Below are positions 47,132 through 57,163 of a stretch of 64,000 nt of DNA, piece after piece; position 1 is the first letter of the stretch, and every line of letters starts with the position of its first letter. Both the position numbers and the translations under genes were made by a program. A model generated the notes under the pieces. That model did not search any database. It saw nothing but the letters and a program-made list of their open reading frames with translations, and was not told where the DNA came from. The DNA comes from Trichobilharzia regenti (Eukaryota > Platyhelminthes > Trematoda > Strigeidida > Schistosomatidae): assembly GCA_944472135.2 (NCBI GenBank), contig OX235264.1, positions 86,934,319 to 86,998,318 on the forward strand, read 5' to 3'.

Positions 47132-47418
47132 ATGTGCAACAACCAACGCGAAAATACAGAACCCAGAGTGGTGACTCAGGAATGATTTATTCTTGCACAA
47201 ATATAGAATCAATCATAAGATTATTATACACGAAGTCTAAGAATAAATGTCATAACAATTAATCAAAATGATACTTCTAATAGTATTTCTCAGTCTTCTA
47301 ACCAACAGCGAACGATGGAAGGATGAATGCAGTACCGGTGACTCCGTCGAAAAATATGGAGTTGTGTTTGAGCAAACAACCATGAATTGATCGTTCAATC
47401 TTCAATCACATCTACACA
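47132..47418 (-). repeat. BEL/Pao LTR, inverted, alone
   Basis: The minus strand reads TGTGTAGATGTGATTGAAG, CGATCAATTCATGGTTGTTT and GCTCAAACACAACTCCATAT, and ends near GTTGCACATAGTT. It resembles the left-arm LTR more than the 50.3- and 52.1-kb LTRs. No BEL coding sequence adjoins it. Confidence 0.7.
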
Positions 47419-47499
47419 GGTTTCTGAAAAACTAAGAAAATGTGAAATTTCCTTGTTATAAAAATTTAAATAGGTATTTCGCACGCTTAATAATGATAA

Positions 47500-48677
47500 T
47501 TCATATTTCGTATAAACTGATGTTTACGAGAAATGCATGCCATTTTTATGGGCACGATCAGTTATGTTATAATTTACGATTCTGAAGTATCATAAATTAA
47601 TACTTTTTCAACAGTTTAAATTGTTCAGTTGTGGTACAGGCAATCAGCAAAGGTTCGTAAAAATTTTCACTTCTAAATACTTCACTAAGGTCACCATAAA
47701 GGTTGAGCGACAACCCTGTCTTCATTAATTCGCCTGTTGATTTTTATGGCCAAACCTTAGGCAACATATATCTGGGTGAATACCATGTCTCCACGTGATT
47801 AGGAGCTATTTCCAGAAGAGGAGAAGGTGCTTGAATGATGCGAAATGGTATCAAATAGAACTGTGGATTACACATCATTTACAAGTTATATACAAGGAGG
47901 AAATAGAAACTACTTGGAATGATCTTATGCATTTTCAATGTTTAATGCCAACCATATCGGTCATAGAATGGAATCTATGACGTTTTCGATGAAAACAAAG
48001 CTTTCTTAAAATGTGATGTTGTTGTATTTTTAATCAGAACGATCAGAATTTAGACAAGTAACAAATTTGAACAAATAGTATGTTGTAGCCTTAATAAAGA
48101 ATCAAATAGAGTGTGATAGTGCGTAAATAAATATATTATTGTCAGGTGGGGAAGTGGCATTTCAGTGGAAGTGAATTAAAGTGTATGGAAGAAAAGTACC
48201 CGTAGGACAAAATGACCTGCAAGTTGTCTCACGTATTTCTGTAAGCCCCATGGTGTAGCATCTTGACAAAAAGCTGAACAGGCTTGTAGATGGTAGGAAT
48301 TGGTGATTGACTGTTTCCATCTCTATATTGTTTAAATACTTACTGTTGATTGTTAATATATTTCTTTTATAAATTGCATTATAATTCCGCTAAATACAAA
48401 TTCCTGAATTTTGCCTTTTCTGTGTTTTGTTTGGATTCTTGTAACTCGGTCATCTCGTAATACTAATACTACGATCACAAATAAATACAACATGGGAACA
48501 TAGGCATTTTTAAAAATTTAGATCCGTTCAAGTCTTGTTTTTTCTTTTTTTGTCAAGGACCGAGACTAATGTTTAGTTCTGCGGTTGTCAGTGAACGCAT
48601 GTTGGTGTCCCATAGATAGGAGCGATTGACATTTGTGACCACTACCATATCTGCTGATCAGCAAGCGCCACCCCTCT
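47500..48677. repeat. Unclassified ~1-kb dispersed repeat, copy 2
   Basis: Partner of 46,140-47,131. It has CATGCCATTTTTATGGGCAC, 'ggttgagcg' and GACCTGCAAGTTGTCTCACG in the same order, ending in the family C short-repeat sequence at 48,535-48,677. The inverted BEL LTR separates the two copies. Confidence 0.45.
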
Positions 48678-48889
48678 TCCTTATATTTTGGCATTTGCTA
48701 TCTCTTTGAAAACAAAGAGTGACTCTGGAGGACACCAGGCAGCTTAATGTGTTTGATTGCGTTTAATTCGTGAACAGATTGCTTATAGTTTAATCCAGAA
48801 ATTCTTCAGGAATTATGGGTTCAGCTTGTTTGACTGAGCTGCAAGCCCTAAAATTTTTCGTGTGGTTATCCGCTTCGTATACAAGCGTT

Positions 48890-50115
48890 TGTAGGAGTCC
48901 TTGTGTCACAACTTGGGAGGATCCTTGTCTAGACAGACCTGTTCTAACCTGTCAATAAACGCTTTGTCCTTGATATTACCTCGTCAAATCAAAAAGAGTT
49001 TCGAGTGCCATGCTGCGATTTTGAAAGGCCCATCGTATGCTGGACTGAGAAGTGATTGATTCTCACCTGGTCCCATTTTTGTTTTAAGCATGAATACACG
49101 TCCTTGGGCATAAAAACTGCCTTGATTTTACTCGGGATTAAATCGGCTTTGAGCTAGCCGCCCGTAGTCGAAGTCCGTCAAAGCATTTGCCTTGGTCACG
49201 TTCATTTTTGTCGGCACTTGGACTAATAAACTCGGTTGCAAGCCTCAGGACAGTCTCAAATACATCTTCCGCATCTGAAGCTTGATGGTTAGATACCTGA
49301 CATTAACACCGATAGGAATTCTGTCTGGTAACTTGGGTTAGAATAGGGTGTCAGTTCAGCTTTAAGTTGCCCATGAAAGCATTCTGTTGTAGAGGATCAA
49401 AGAAATTCACCAAATCAGCTGAGACTCAGCCTTTTTACCGTCGCCGATCAATTCGTTTATCCGTGTAGACTGAAATATGTAATTTTCAATATAATTTTCC
49501 ATGGACAAGAGTCCGGCAGCTTTGTTCTAACCTGGTATTCTACTATTAACCTCATTCCAAATCGTCTTCAATAAATAAATACTTCAGCAGCCGTAAGCGT
49601 CGTATTCTCCCTTCGCTAGTTAAGGCTGTGTTAAGAGCAATCTGACTACTAGGCTAGGTGGTCCAGACTAAGGAGTAGATAGGTAGGGTGGCGCTCAAAT
49701 TCAGTATGATTGCTAGCCATACATCAACCCTGAGCGTTATATCTGGTCAGAACCAATCGGAAACGAGTTTGGAGTCATTCAAGCAGCCTAAATGACAGGT
49801 TTCCTAGTCTATCGCCCCATTAGCTTGAGGGTGATGTGCTGTGACAGGAGGAAATTCAGTAAGTCACTGAGAAGGTCGGGCTCAAATTGAGCAATGCTGT
49901 CAGTTGCGATTTTTATTGATACCCCAAATATGGCTACCCAGAATGATGGAAACGCCTCCGCTGTAACTAACTCCTTAATATCAGTAAGTGGTGCATGTAC
50001 TGGAAAACTGGTGAACCTGTCGGTGCATGTGATTAAGGAGGTGAATGCGTATGCGTATGGGGGGACCTACTAGGGTCACATAAACGTGGTTGACACGATG
50101 GTCCGGGTGAGAGAA
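48890..50115 (-). pseudogene. Decayed Ty3/Gypsy integrase, interrupted by a ~410-bp insertion
   Basis: The minus strand reads FNHVYVTLVGPP, TCTDRFTSFPVHAPLTDIKE (first catalytic Asp), WVAIFGVSIKIATDSIAQFE (second Asp) and TAHHPQANGAID. After an unrelated insert (about 49,395-49,805) it resumes with GQLKAELTPYSNPSYQTEF and continues to AYDGPFKIAAWHSKLFLI and IKDKAFIDRL, the chromodomain-like GPF/Y end. Multiple stops and shifts are present. It differs in sequence from the integrase piece in the repeat arms and therefore represents another Gypsy lineage. Confidence 0.75.
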
Positions 50116-50291
50116 TGCTCTTAAGACCGACACCACGTATCTAAATGCCGTCGCCCCTTACCATGATATGCACATATATACACACATACTCTTCGTTTTG
50201 TATGCGCGCCCAAACATTTGTAAACCAGATCGTTTTAGTTCAAGCGCTCATCCACGGTGGTAAAATGAAAGCAAATCAATAAATATACCTT

Positions 50292-50628
50292 TGTCAATGT
50301 AGTTGAAGATTGAACGATCAATTCATGGTTGTTTGCTCAAAACCAACTTCCCCAGTTTTCGCGGAGGCATCAATACGCCAGTCATCGTCTCATCGGTCGC
50401 TGTTCAGAAAGAAGTCAGGAGAAAACCGTCAGAAGTAATATCGTGATATATTATAGTAATATTTGTTGATAGACCTTAGTTATTATGATGGTTATATGTT
50501 GGTGTTAGAATGAAGAATTCACGAATCGCCAGTCGGTGTTTCGGTTTTTGCGTCCGTTAGTACTAAGCGTTTCTGAAAGGCTTCGAGGGACAGCGAGAGG
50601 CCCGGCGTAGCAAGAGCTGGGCATTAAC
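50292..50628 (+). repeat. BEL/Pao 5' LTR of the second element
   Basis: It starts TGTCAATGTAGTTGAAGATT, contains CGATCAATTCATGGTTGTTT, and ends near GAGCTGGGCATTAAC. It is about 130 bp upstream of the gag. It pairs closely with the inverted LTR at 52,138-52,486. Confidence 0.78.
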
Positions 50629-50757
50629 GGATTTGAGACGTGATTGAGGGTTTCTGAGGAAGGGTGACAGTTTGCTACATTTTCGATAGTCACCGCCTAT
50701 CTTTCCTGGTGCCAGCCAAGTCTTCTTTGAACAAGCGTTATCTGGATCTTTCTGGAA

Positions 50758-51803
50758 TTGTGGTTACGTTCAGTGGTGCCCGGGTCAAAGAAGGGACAGA
50801 GTGTCTTGGATGCAAACAGGAAAGTAAGTCATGTTGACTTGTCTGTTACTTGTAACGATGTGTCTGATGTTAAGCATGACATGGTTGATGCCACTGTCTC
50901 GCCGTTCACGGAAAATGGGAATATCAAACTCCCTAAATTTGAACCACGGTGTTTCGATGGGAACCCAGCTAATTATTTACAGTTTGTAGAGGAGTTTGAG
51001 ATCATATTGAGTGGTGTTTTATTAAGTGATGAAATGAAGTTAACGTATTTGATGAGGTACTGCCCTGGAGTTGCTTCAAGAGCTATACAGTGCTGTAGGT
51101 TTATGAAGCCAAAACAGGGGTACTATGAGGATATGAGCATAATACGTCAAAAGTTTGGAAGAAATTCGATGATTGTAGAGAAATTATTCGAGGCTGTTAG
51201 GGGGAATGGTGGTCAAATACAAGGTGACTTCAAGGAATGAGTGAACTCAAATCGAGTTTTATCCAAGAAGAAAAAGCAGGACGCCTACCTACTCGACTGC
51301 AAAAGAAGTGGGTGAAGATAAGCTCCCGTATGGAGGATGAGGGTATCGAGCCAAAGTTCGACGATATTCTGAAAATGGTAAAAGATAGTGTCAATCAGTC
51401 TATGAGCAAGTTTGCCAGTATATTGAATTTCACCCCTAGAATAGAGCAGTCTGAGAGCAAAACGCAATCACTGATGAAGAATAGGCCACAGAGAGGTGGA
51501 TATCGAGAAAGGTTTATGGTGTATACTTATCCATATAAACTTGGTGAGTGTAACAGCATTCGTGGGACATCCCCAACAGTTAGGTTACAAGTTGCGAGAC
51601 AAGCACGGTTGTGTTTTACACGTTTGCAGGAAGTGCATAAAAAGGCGAACTGTGAGTCAGTGAGCAAGCTTAGTGATGAGCTAAATGTGAAATCCAGGTC
51701 TGACTCCGAATTGTGTGACAATAATGGTGTGTTGAAGAAGCCTGTAGTTGCACTTGGTAAGCCATTGTTGAATAGAGTGTCAAAGAGGAGAGTTACAGTC
51801 TGA
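50758..51803 (+). pseudogene. BEL/Pao gag of the second element
   Basis: The first segment has PGSKKGQSVLDANRK, KLPKFEPRCFDGNPANYLQF, VEEFEIILSG and SIIRQKFGRNSMIVEKLFEA (DUF1759 core, about 160 residues). The ATG at the position matching the left-arm gag start is GTG here, and a frameshift occurs near 51,235. The second segment continues with LPTRLQKKWVKISSRMEDEG, SESKTQSLMKNRPQRGGYRE and LCFTRLQEVHKKANCESVSK, and stops at 51,803. The knuckle-like C-x2-R-x4-H-x4-C has lost its second Cys. Unlike the left-arm copy it is not cut at the RQAR site, so it shows the uninterrupted arrangement. Protease and RT do not follow. Confidence 0.82.
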
Positions 51804-52137
51804 GAAAACAATTCTGACTCCACAAGCTTCCAAGGTATTACCAGTCAGAGTGAGGGAAAAAAACAGCTAAGGATTTGTGGAAAGGAACAAAAATTGTCTA
51901 CTTCTGTTATTAAAGAGTTTGAAAATGATGCGATTGACGGTAAAGTGAATAATTCTGATAATGATCATGACAGTTCACATTTGTCTTCGGTTGATCATGA
52001 TGAGATGAGGGACATGCCAACTACTGCTGAGTTAAAAAGGTTCTGAAAAACTCGATATGAAGTAGAGTAAAAGGCAAATGCAGTTGCAAAAGTTAGTCAT
52101 CTTCGTCAGACAGGTTGTCAGCCACAACACGTAAACA

Positions 52138-52486
52138 GTTAATCCCCAGCTCTTGCGACGCCGGGACATACGCTGTCCCTCGAAGCTTCTCAGAAACGCT
52201 TAGTACGAACGGACGCAAAAACCGAAACACCAATTGGCGACTCGAGGATTATTTATTCTAACACCAACATATAGCCGTTGTACAACTAAGCTTTACAACT
52301 AAAGTCTGTGAACAAATATTACAATAATAAATCACAATATTACTTCTGACGGTTGTCTCCTGACTTCTTTCTGAACAGTGACCGATGAGACGATGACTGG
52401 CGTATCGATGCCTCCGCGAAAATTGGGGAAGTTGGTTGTGAGCAAACAACCATAAATTGATCGTTCAATCTTCAGCTACATTCACA
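52138..52486 (-). repeat. BEL/Pao LTR, inverted, inside the second BEL element
   Basis: The minus strand reads TGTGAATGTAGCTGAAGATT, then GATCAATTTATGGTTGTTTG, and ends GAGCTGGGGATTAAC. It lies between two stretches of BEL-like internal sequence in the opposite direction, so it is a later insertion or recombination product. A matching target duplication is not obvious. Confidence 0.75.
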
Positions 52487-53082
52487 CCGTTAGTGTAATT
52501 AATCAGCGTGTAGCCCACCTATCATCAGATGATAGTTCTAAACCGGAGCTGATAGTAAAAGACAGCAGTGGTGGTGGTCTTGCAGGTAGACAAATTTCTG
52601 AAAGTCGAGCAACAACAGCTTCTGATCCACCGCTAAGTTTATCAACTTGTGTCACTCAGTCGACGTTAGTGTTGTCATCCACAATGAAACAGTCGCCCAT
52701 CAACTCAAGTATCTTCTGCAATGACTGTGATAGTATTGGTGAATTTGAAAAGACGAAAGGTATTCCTCAGTTTAGTGAGCATAAGCCAAGTATAAACGAG
52801 AGAGTAATTGTTAAATTGACTTGCATGAATAAAGGCATCTCAAGTTTCAAGTTACTATTTGAATGCTATTATCTTTGGTGTAAATTACTCTGTGCCTACG
52901 CTTGGTTGACCAGATACGTCGTGTGTTTCTTCGTCATCTATATTCTACGATACAATGACATGAGAGTGTTATCGTTCAGATTTGAGGATATAGCTGATAG
53001 AGGGAAGTTAGCAAATGAACTCTGCGACGATTTTCCAACCTGGAGCGTCAACCTGAGAAGGGTTGTAGGCGTACTGCTGTAA
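52487..53082 (+). pseudogene. Probable BEL/Pao internal coding remnant
   Basis: The plus-strand frame is open to 53,082. It reads VAHLSSDDSSKPELIVKDSS, IFCNDCDSIGEFEKTKGIPQ and then a hydrophobic segment FKLLFECYYLWCKLLCAYAW, resembling the linker between RNase H and integrase in BEL polyproteins. It then reads RGKLANELCDDFPTWSVNLR. The protease, RT and RNase H expected upstream are absent, so it would be a large internal deletion. The assignment is tentative. Confidence 0.45.
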
Positions 53083-53560
53083 GTCCTACAATTCTTCAAA
53101 GGGTAGCGCATCAATGAGCAGTCCAATGTGCTTGGTGTGTGATTTTGTACATATGTTCATGTTGTATATACTGAATTGATATCATTTATCATCTAGCTGT
53201 TGGTAATTCTGTTTGTGTCCGGACGACTTCCACTTGGATCATCAACCTGAGAAGGAATGTAGGCGTACTGCTGTAAGTCCTACGGTTCTTCAAGGGTAGT
53301 TTGTCATGCAAGAATCCACAACATTTGATGTATTGATCGTACATATGTTTGTGTTAAATAATTGTATGAGTTCGAATTATTGTAATTGTTGAATAATCTT
53401 GTTTGTGTCCGGACATTCCACAACTTACAATCGTCAACCTGTGAAGGGTTGTACGCGTACTAAGTAAGTCCTGCGATTCTTCAAAGGAATTCCATCAAAA
53501 CATGATCCGCGAGTTTGTGTGTACTGTTTGTATATATGTGTGGTGTGTCATATCAATCGG
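53048..53560 (+). repeat. Three tandem ~193-bp units
   Basis: Units begin with TCAACCTGAGAAGGGTTGTA at 53,048, TCAACCTGAGAAGGAATGTA at 53,242 and TCAACCTGTGAAGGGTTGTA at 53,434 (spacing 194 and 192 bp). Each continues with GCGTACT...AAGTCCT and a TTCTTCAAAGG-like block. The first two end with TGTTTGTGTCCGGAC. The first unit overlaps the end of the BEL-like frame; the third is truncated or diverged after about 125 bp. Confidence 0.85.
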
Positions 53561-54163
53561 CGTTTTTTGGACTCATTGTGTTTACTCGTTGTTTTCGTAC
53601 CTTGTTTTTATTGCGTAATTTTGTTAAAATTTTCGTCGTGATTACTTCTGAAGTTGTTTCTAGTCTTCCACATACGCGAATGAATTGATTGATGTTAGAG
53701 ACAGCAGATGGGTCGTATACGCCGGGGAGTCTAGGCTATTGGTGAGAATGAAATGCATACGGAGATAATTGTTAGCTGCGGTCCGACACGCCGGGCAGAA
53801 AGAGTGTAAACGACTGAGGCTCGCATGCGTCACCGTTACCAGAACTGAGGCAGAATGAGTGACAAGCGATTTCAGTGGTAATTGGTAGTGAGTAGATAAG
53901 AGGATGTGCGTGGAGTATCATGAGGTGGTGCTATGGTCACGTTGCATTCTGCAAGAGTCATTCTAGCAAGTGGAGACTGTGTTGCAAGAGGATGTGTCAA
54001 GAGGATTCCTTAAACTGGAAGGCGCAGGTCGTCATCGATGTGTGAGATTGTGCTGTGGGTATGCTTGTAGTGTGTTGGATTTTCTGTTTGTTTTCCATTT
54101 CAGCTCTGTCCGTGTGACCCAGGTTCTCGCAATGACATCCAAGTCAACGTGTATTCGTCGTGA
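53561..54163. other. Unclassified stretch at the inner edge of the right arm
   Basis: Comparatively GC-richer sequence with no recognised coding. It does not resemble the Gypsy 5' region found at the same side of the left arm, which defines the right arm's inner breakpoint at 54,164. Confidence 0.5.
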
Positions 54164-55494
54164 TTTGGTGAACAGTCATCCATGTTTAACATTCGGTATC
54201 AATGTTTTCAGTTGACAAAAATTCCTTCCGATGATTATGTCACTTACGCTGGCAAAGTGAACAAGGAATGTGAAAGGTTCAAACCACACGAAATGACATC
54301 AGATCAGTTCAAGTGTTTGATTTTTATTTGTGGGTTGAAGAACCCAGAAGATACTGACATAAGAACTCGACTTCTGTCACTCGTGGAACAAGACCCGAAA
54401 ATGACTTTACAAATGGTGACAGCAGAATGCCAACGCTTAATCAACTTGAAGCACGATACTGCTATGGTGGAGTGCAAACGACAGTCGTCTGAAGTTGGTT
54501 CAGTTAACACAGTGAAAAGTCCTCCGATCACCGTTAAGCACACAGCACGTCAGTCTCAGAATTCAGCTAAACCTCCTTCGGTGTGCTGGCACTGTGGTTC
54601 GTGGCATTTTGTCAAGTTCTGTCCTTTCAAGAAACATAAATGCCGTAATTGTCACCGTTTTGGACATAAAGAGGGTTACTTTCCACCGCAGAAAAATTCT
54701 TCGGTGAGGAACAGAAGTAGTCGTTCAAGCTGAAACAATCTCCTCGAGTACAGACCATTTTCACAACTTCCAAAGTCGATTTCGCCAGCAAACGTAAGTA
54801 CATTACACTAGGTATTAACGGCAAACATATTCGTCTTCAGTTGGATACGGCATCAGATATCACCTTAATTTCCCGAGCTACGTGGCGCAAACTTGGGTGC
54901 CCACAGATTCTGCCGACCGAGCATGTCGCTAAGAATGCCTCTGGAGATATACTGAAACTCGTGGGTGAGATAAATTGCCAGGTTCAGTTTGGTGAGCATC
55001 ACTTCAATGGTGTATGTTACGTTACAAACTACCATGATTTGAATTTGCTTGGTCTTTACTGGTTAGACAAGCTCCATATCTTCAATGTGCCATTAAATTC
55101 AGTATGCTCTAATGTTTCGTCCTCACCACATAACGTTGTTCCCGGACATGTATCTGATCAGTCTCTCTTGCAACGCCTGCATCAAAAGCGCGCTTCTGTC
55201 TTCCAGGACAAACTTGGTATGCCTGATGTTCTGGTGTCCGATAATGGATCGCAGTTCACCTCATCACTGTTCTCAGATTTATGCAAACTGTTTGACATCC
55301 AGCATATTCGTAGCCCCCTGTATCATCCCCAATCAAATGGACAGGCTGAAAGTTTCGTCAACACCTTTAAGCGTGCTTATGCAAAAGCGAAGGGGGAGGG
55401 AACAACAGAAGAAATTTTGGATAGATTCTTGCTGCATTATCGTACGACGCCAAATCCTTCCGCACCAAATGAATTGTCCCTAGCGGTTTTATAG
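54164..55494 (+). pseudogene. Gypsy gag-protease-partial integrase, right-arm copy, inactivated
   Basis: Same structure as the left-arm 437-codon frame, but broken. A 1-bp deletion in GTCGTTTCAAG (now GTCGTTCAAG, near 54,724) stops the frame after the zinc knuckles. The second knuckle has lost its last Cys (GHKEGYF instead of GHKEGYC). The protease region reads LLGLYWLDK in place of LLGLDWLDK. From about 54,841 the protease-integrase part is open again to 55,494 and is otherwise identical to the left copy, including the RT deletion junction. Gag sequence upstream of 54,164 is missing. Confidence 0.85.
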
Positions 55495-55851
55495 ACTTTG
55501 AAACACTTTATGAATCATTTGCTGGTCATTTTTGTTTATTCTGCATCTCTTATGTATCACGTCAGCACCTGTACAGAAATGCTACTTACCTTCCTCAACT
55601 AACGCAATCATTTATTATTCCCGTGGGAAATTGACATGTATTTTTTCAGTCACAGTTTAGATTTGACGCTGTATCTATTTCCTTATCTGTACACTTCACT
55701 TTAAATGTTTCTCTCACATTTACCAGTATTCAACTTATTTCTAAATTAACAAATCTTATTATATATTCTATAAGTTTTAATAAATGTACATATGTTCATG
55801 CCTGTAAAAATGGCCGGTTTCTGTTCCAGAAATAAAATAAATAATAAAAAC

Positions 55852-56727
55852 CGTGTTTGTCTCGCAGCTTGTAACCTATCTGTTGTGGACGTCCCATGAA
55901 AGCTGTCATACTCATTAGCTTTGCATGGATTACTAGACACCATAAAGCTTTCTCGATATCCACCGCTCTGGGACCCTTTCGTCATAAATGATTGCGTTTC
56001 GCTCTCTAATTTCCTTATTTCAGTAGTGGGATGCATTGTACTAGCAAATTCTCTCAAAGTTTTCCCCAGCCTCACAATATCATACAACCCGGGATCTAAT
56101 CCCTCCTCCCCAAGGCGGGAGCAGATCTTTATGAACTTTCTTTGCAGATGAACAGGTAAACTCTTGGCAACAGTATCAGGCACGGAATTTGAATTCAATT
56201 CATCTTTGCCATTATGAGACACAAGGGTATTTCTATATAACATTAAACTGTCCAAGAACTGTGCAAGTTTCTCTGATTTTTCGTTCAACTGTGATCCATT
56301 ACCTTTCACGGTATCAAAAATACTACGTGTATCGTAAGTGGTTTTAAAACCTTTGACGTATTATCCTCATGGCCTCTTTATATCCTTCGATCAGAGGCAC
56401 AAACTTGCAGCACTCTACGTCTCTTACGGCAACACCAATGCCATACCGCAACAAATACATTAACTTTATTTCGTCATTTATTGCAAACCCACTCAGCATG
56501 ACCCCAAACTCCTTGATAAACTGTGGGTAGTCGGCTGGGTTTCCATCAATGTACCAAGGTTGGAACTCAGGAATCTTAAAACTTCTAATATCACTAAACG
56601 GCGAAACATGGTCATAAATCTTATCATGCTCAGCATCACACACATCATTACATATAACAGGGAACTCATCATTACTTACCTTCCTGTCTGCTTCCAAAAC
56701 CCTTTGTCCTTTCTTTGAGCCAGGCAT
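55852..56727 (-). pseudogene. BEL/Pao gag, right-arm copy
   Basis: Mirror of 41,942-42,817, with the same start, the same extra-T frameshift and the same break point. The reading frames 55,746-56,309 and 56,344-56,889 are residue-for-residue identical to their left-arm partners, showing that the duplication followed both the frameshift and the insertion. Confidence 0.85.
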
Positions 56728-56853
56728 TGTTGATCCTGACCAAAATTTCCAGAAAAGTTCCAAATAACACTTAACCAAAGATGACATGTAGACTCGAGGA
56801 AAGACGAATTGACAGCAAATAAGACAAATAATTCCAGGAGAATTATCAGAAAC

Positions 56854-57163
56854 TGTCAAATGTCCAAGTCTAACTACACTGGACCTCAAAGTGTCCTTAG
56901 AAGACTTTCAGGAACTACGTTCACACAGCAACGCGAGAAAACAGAACACAGACTAGTAACTCAGGAATCATTTATTCTTGCACCAATATAGAACCAACTA
57001 TAAGGTTATTGTATACAAAGTTTCTGATAGTTTTTCTCCATCTTCCAACGAACAGCAAACGATTGAAAGATGGCTGAAGTATCGATGACTCCGGCGAAAA
57101 ATATGGAGTTGTGTTTGAGCAAACAGCCATGAATTGATCGTTCGATCTTCAGCTACATTAACA
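56854..57163 (-). repeat. BEL/Pao LTR, right-arm copy
   Basis: Mirror of the LTR at 41,506-41,815. Confidence 0.75.
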
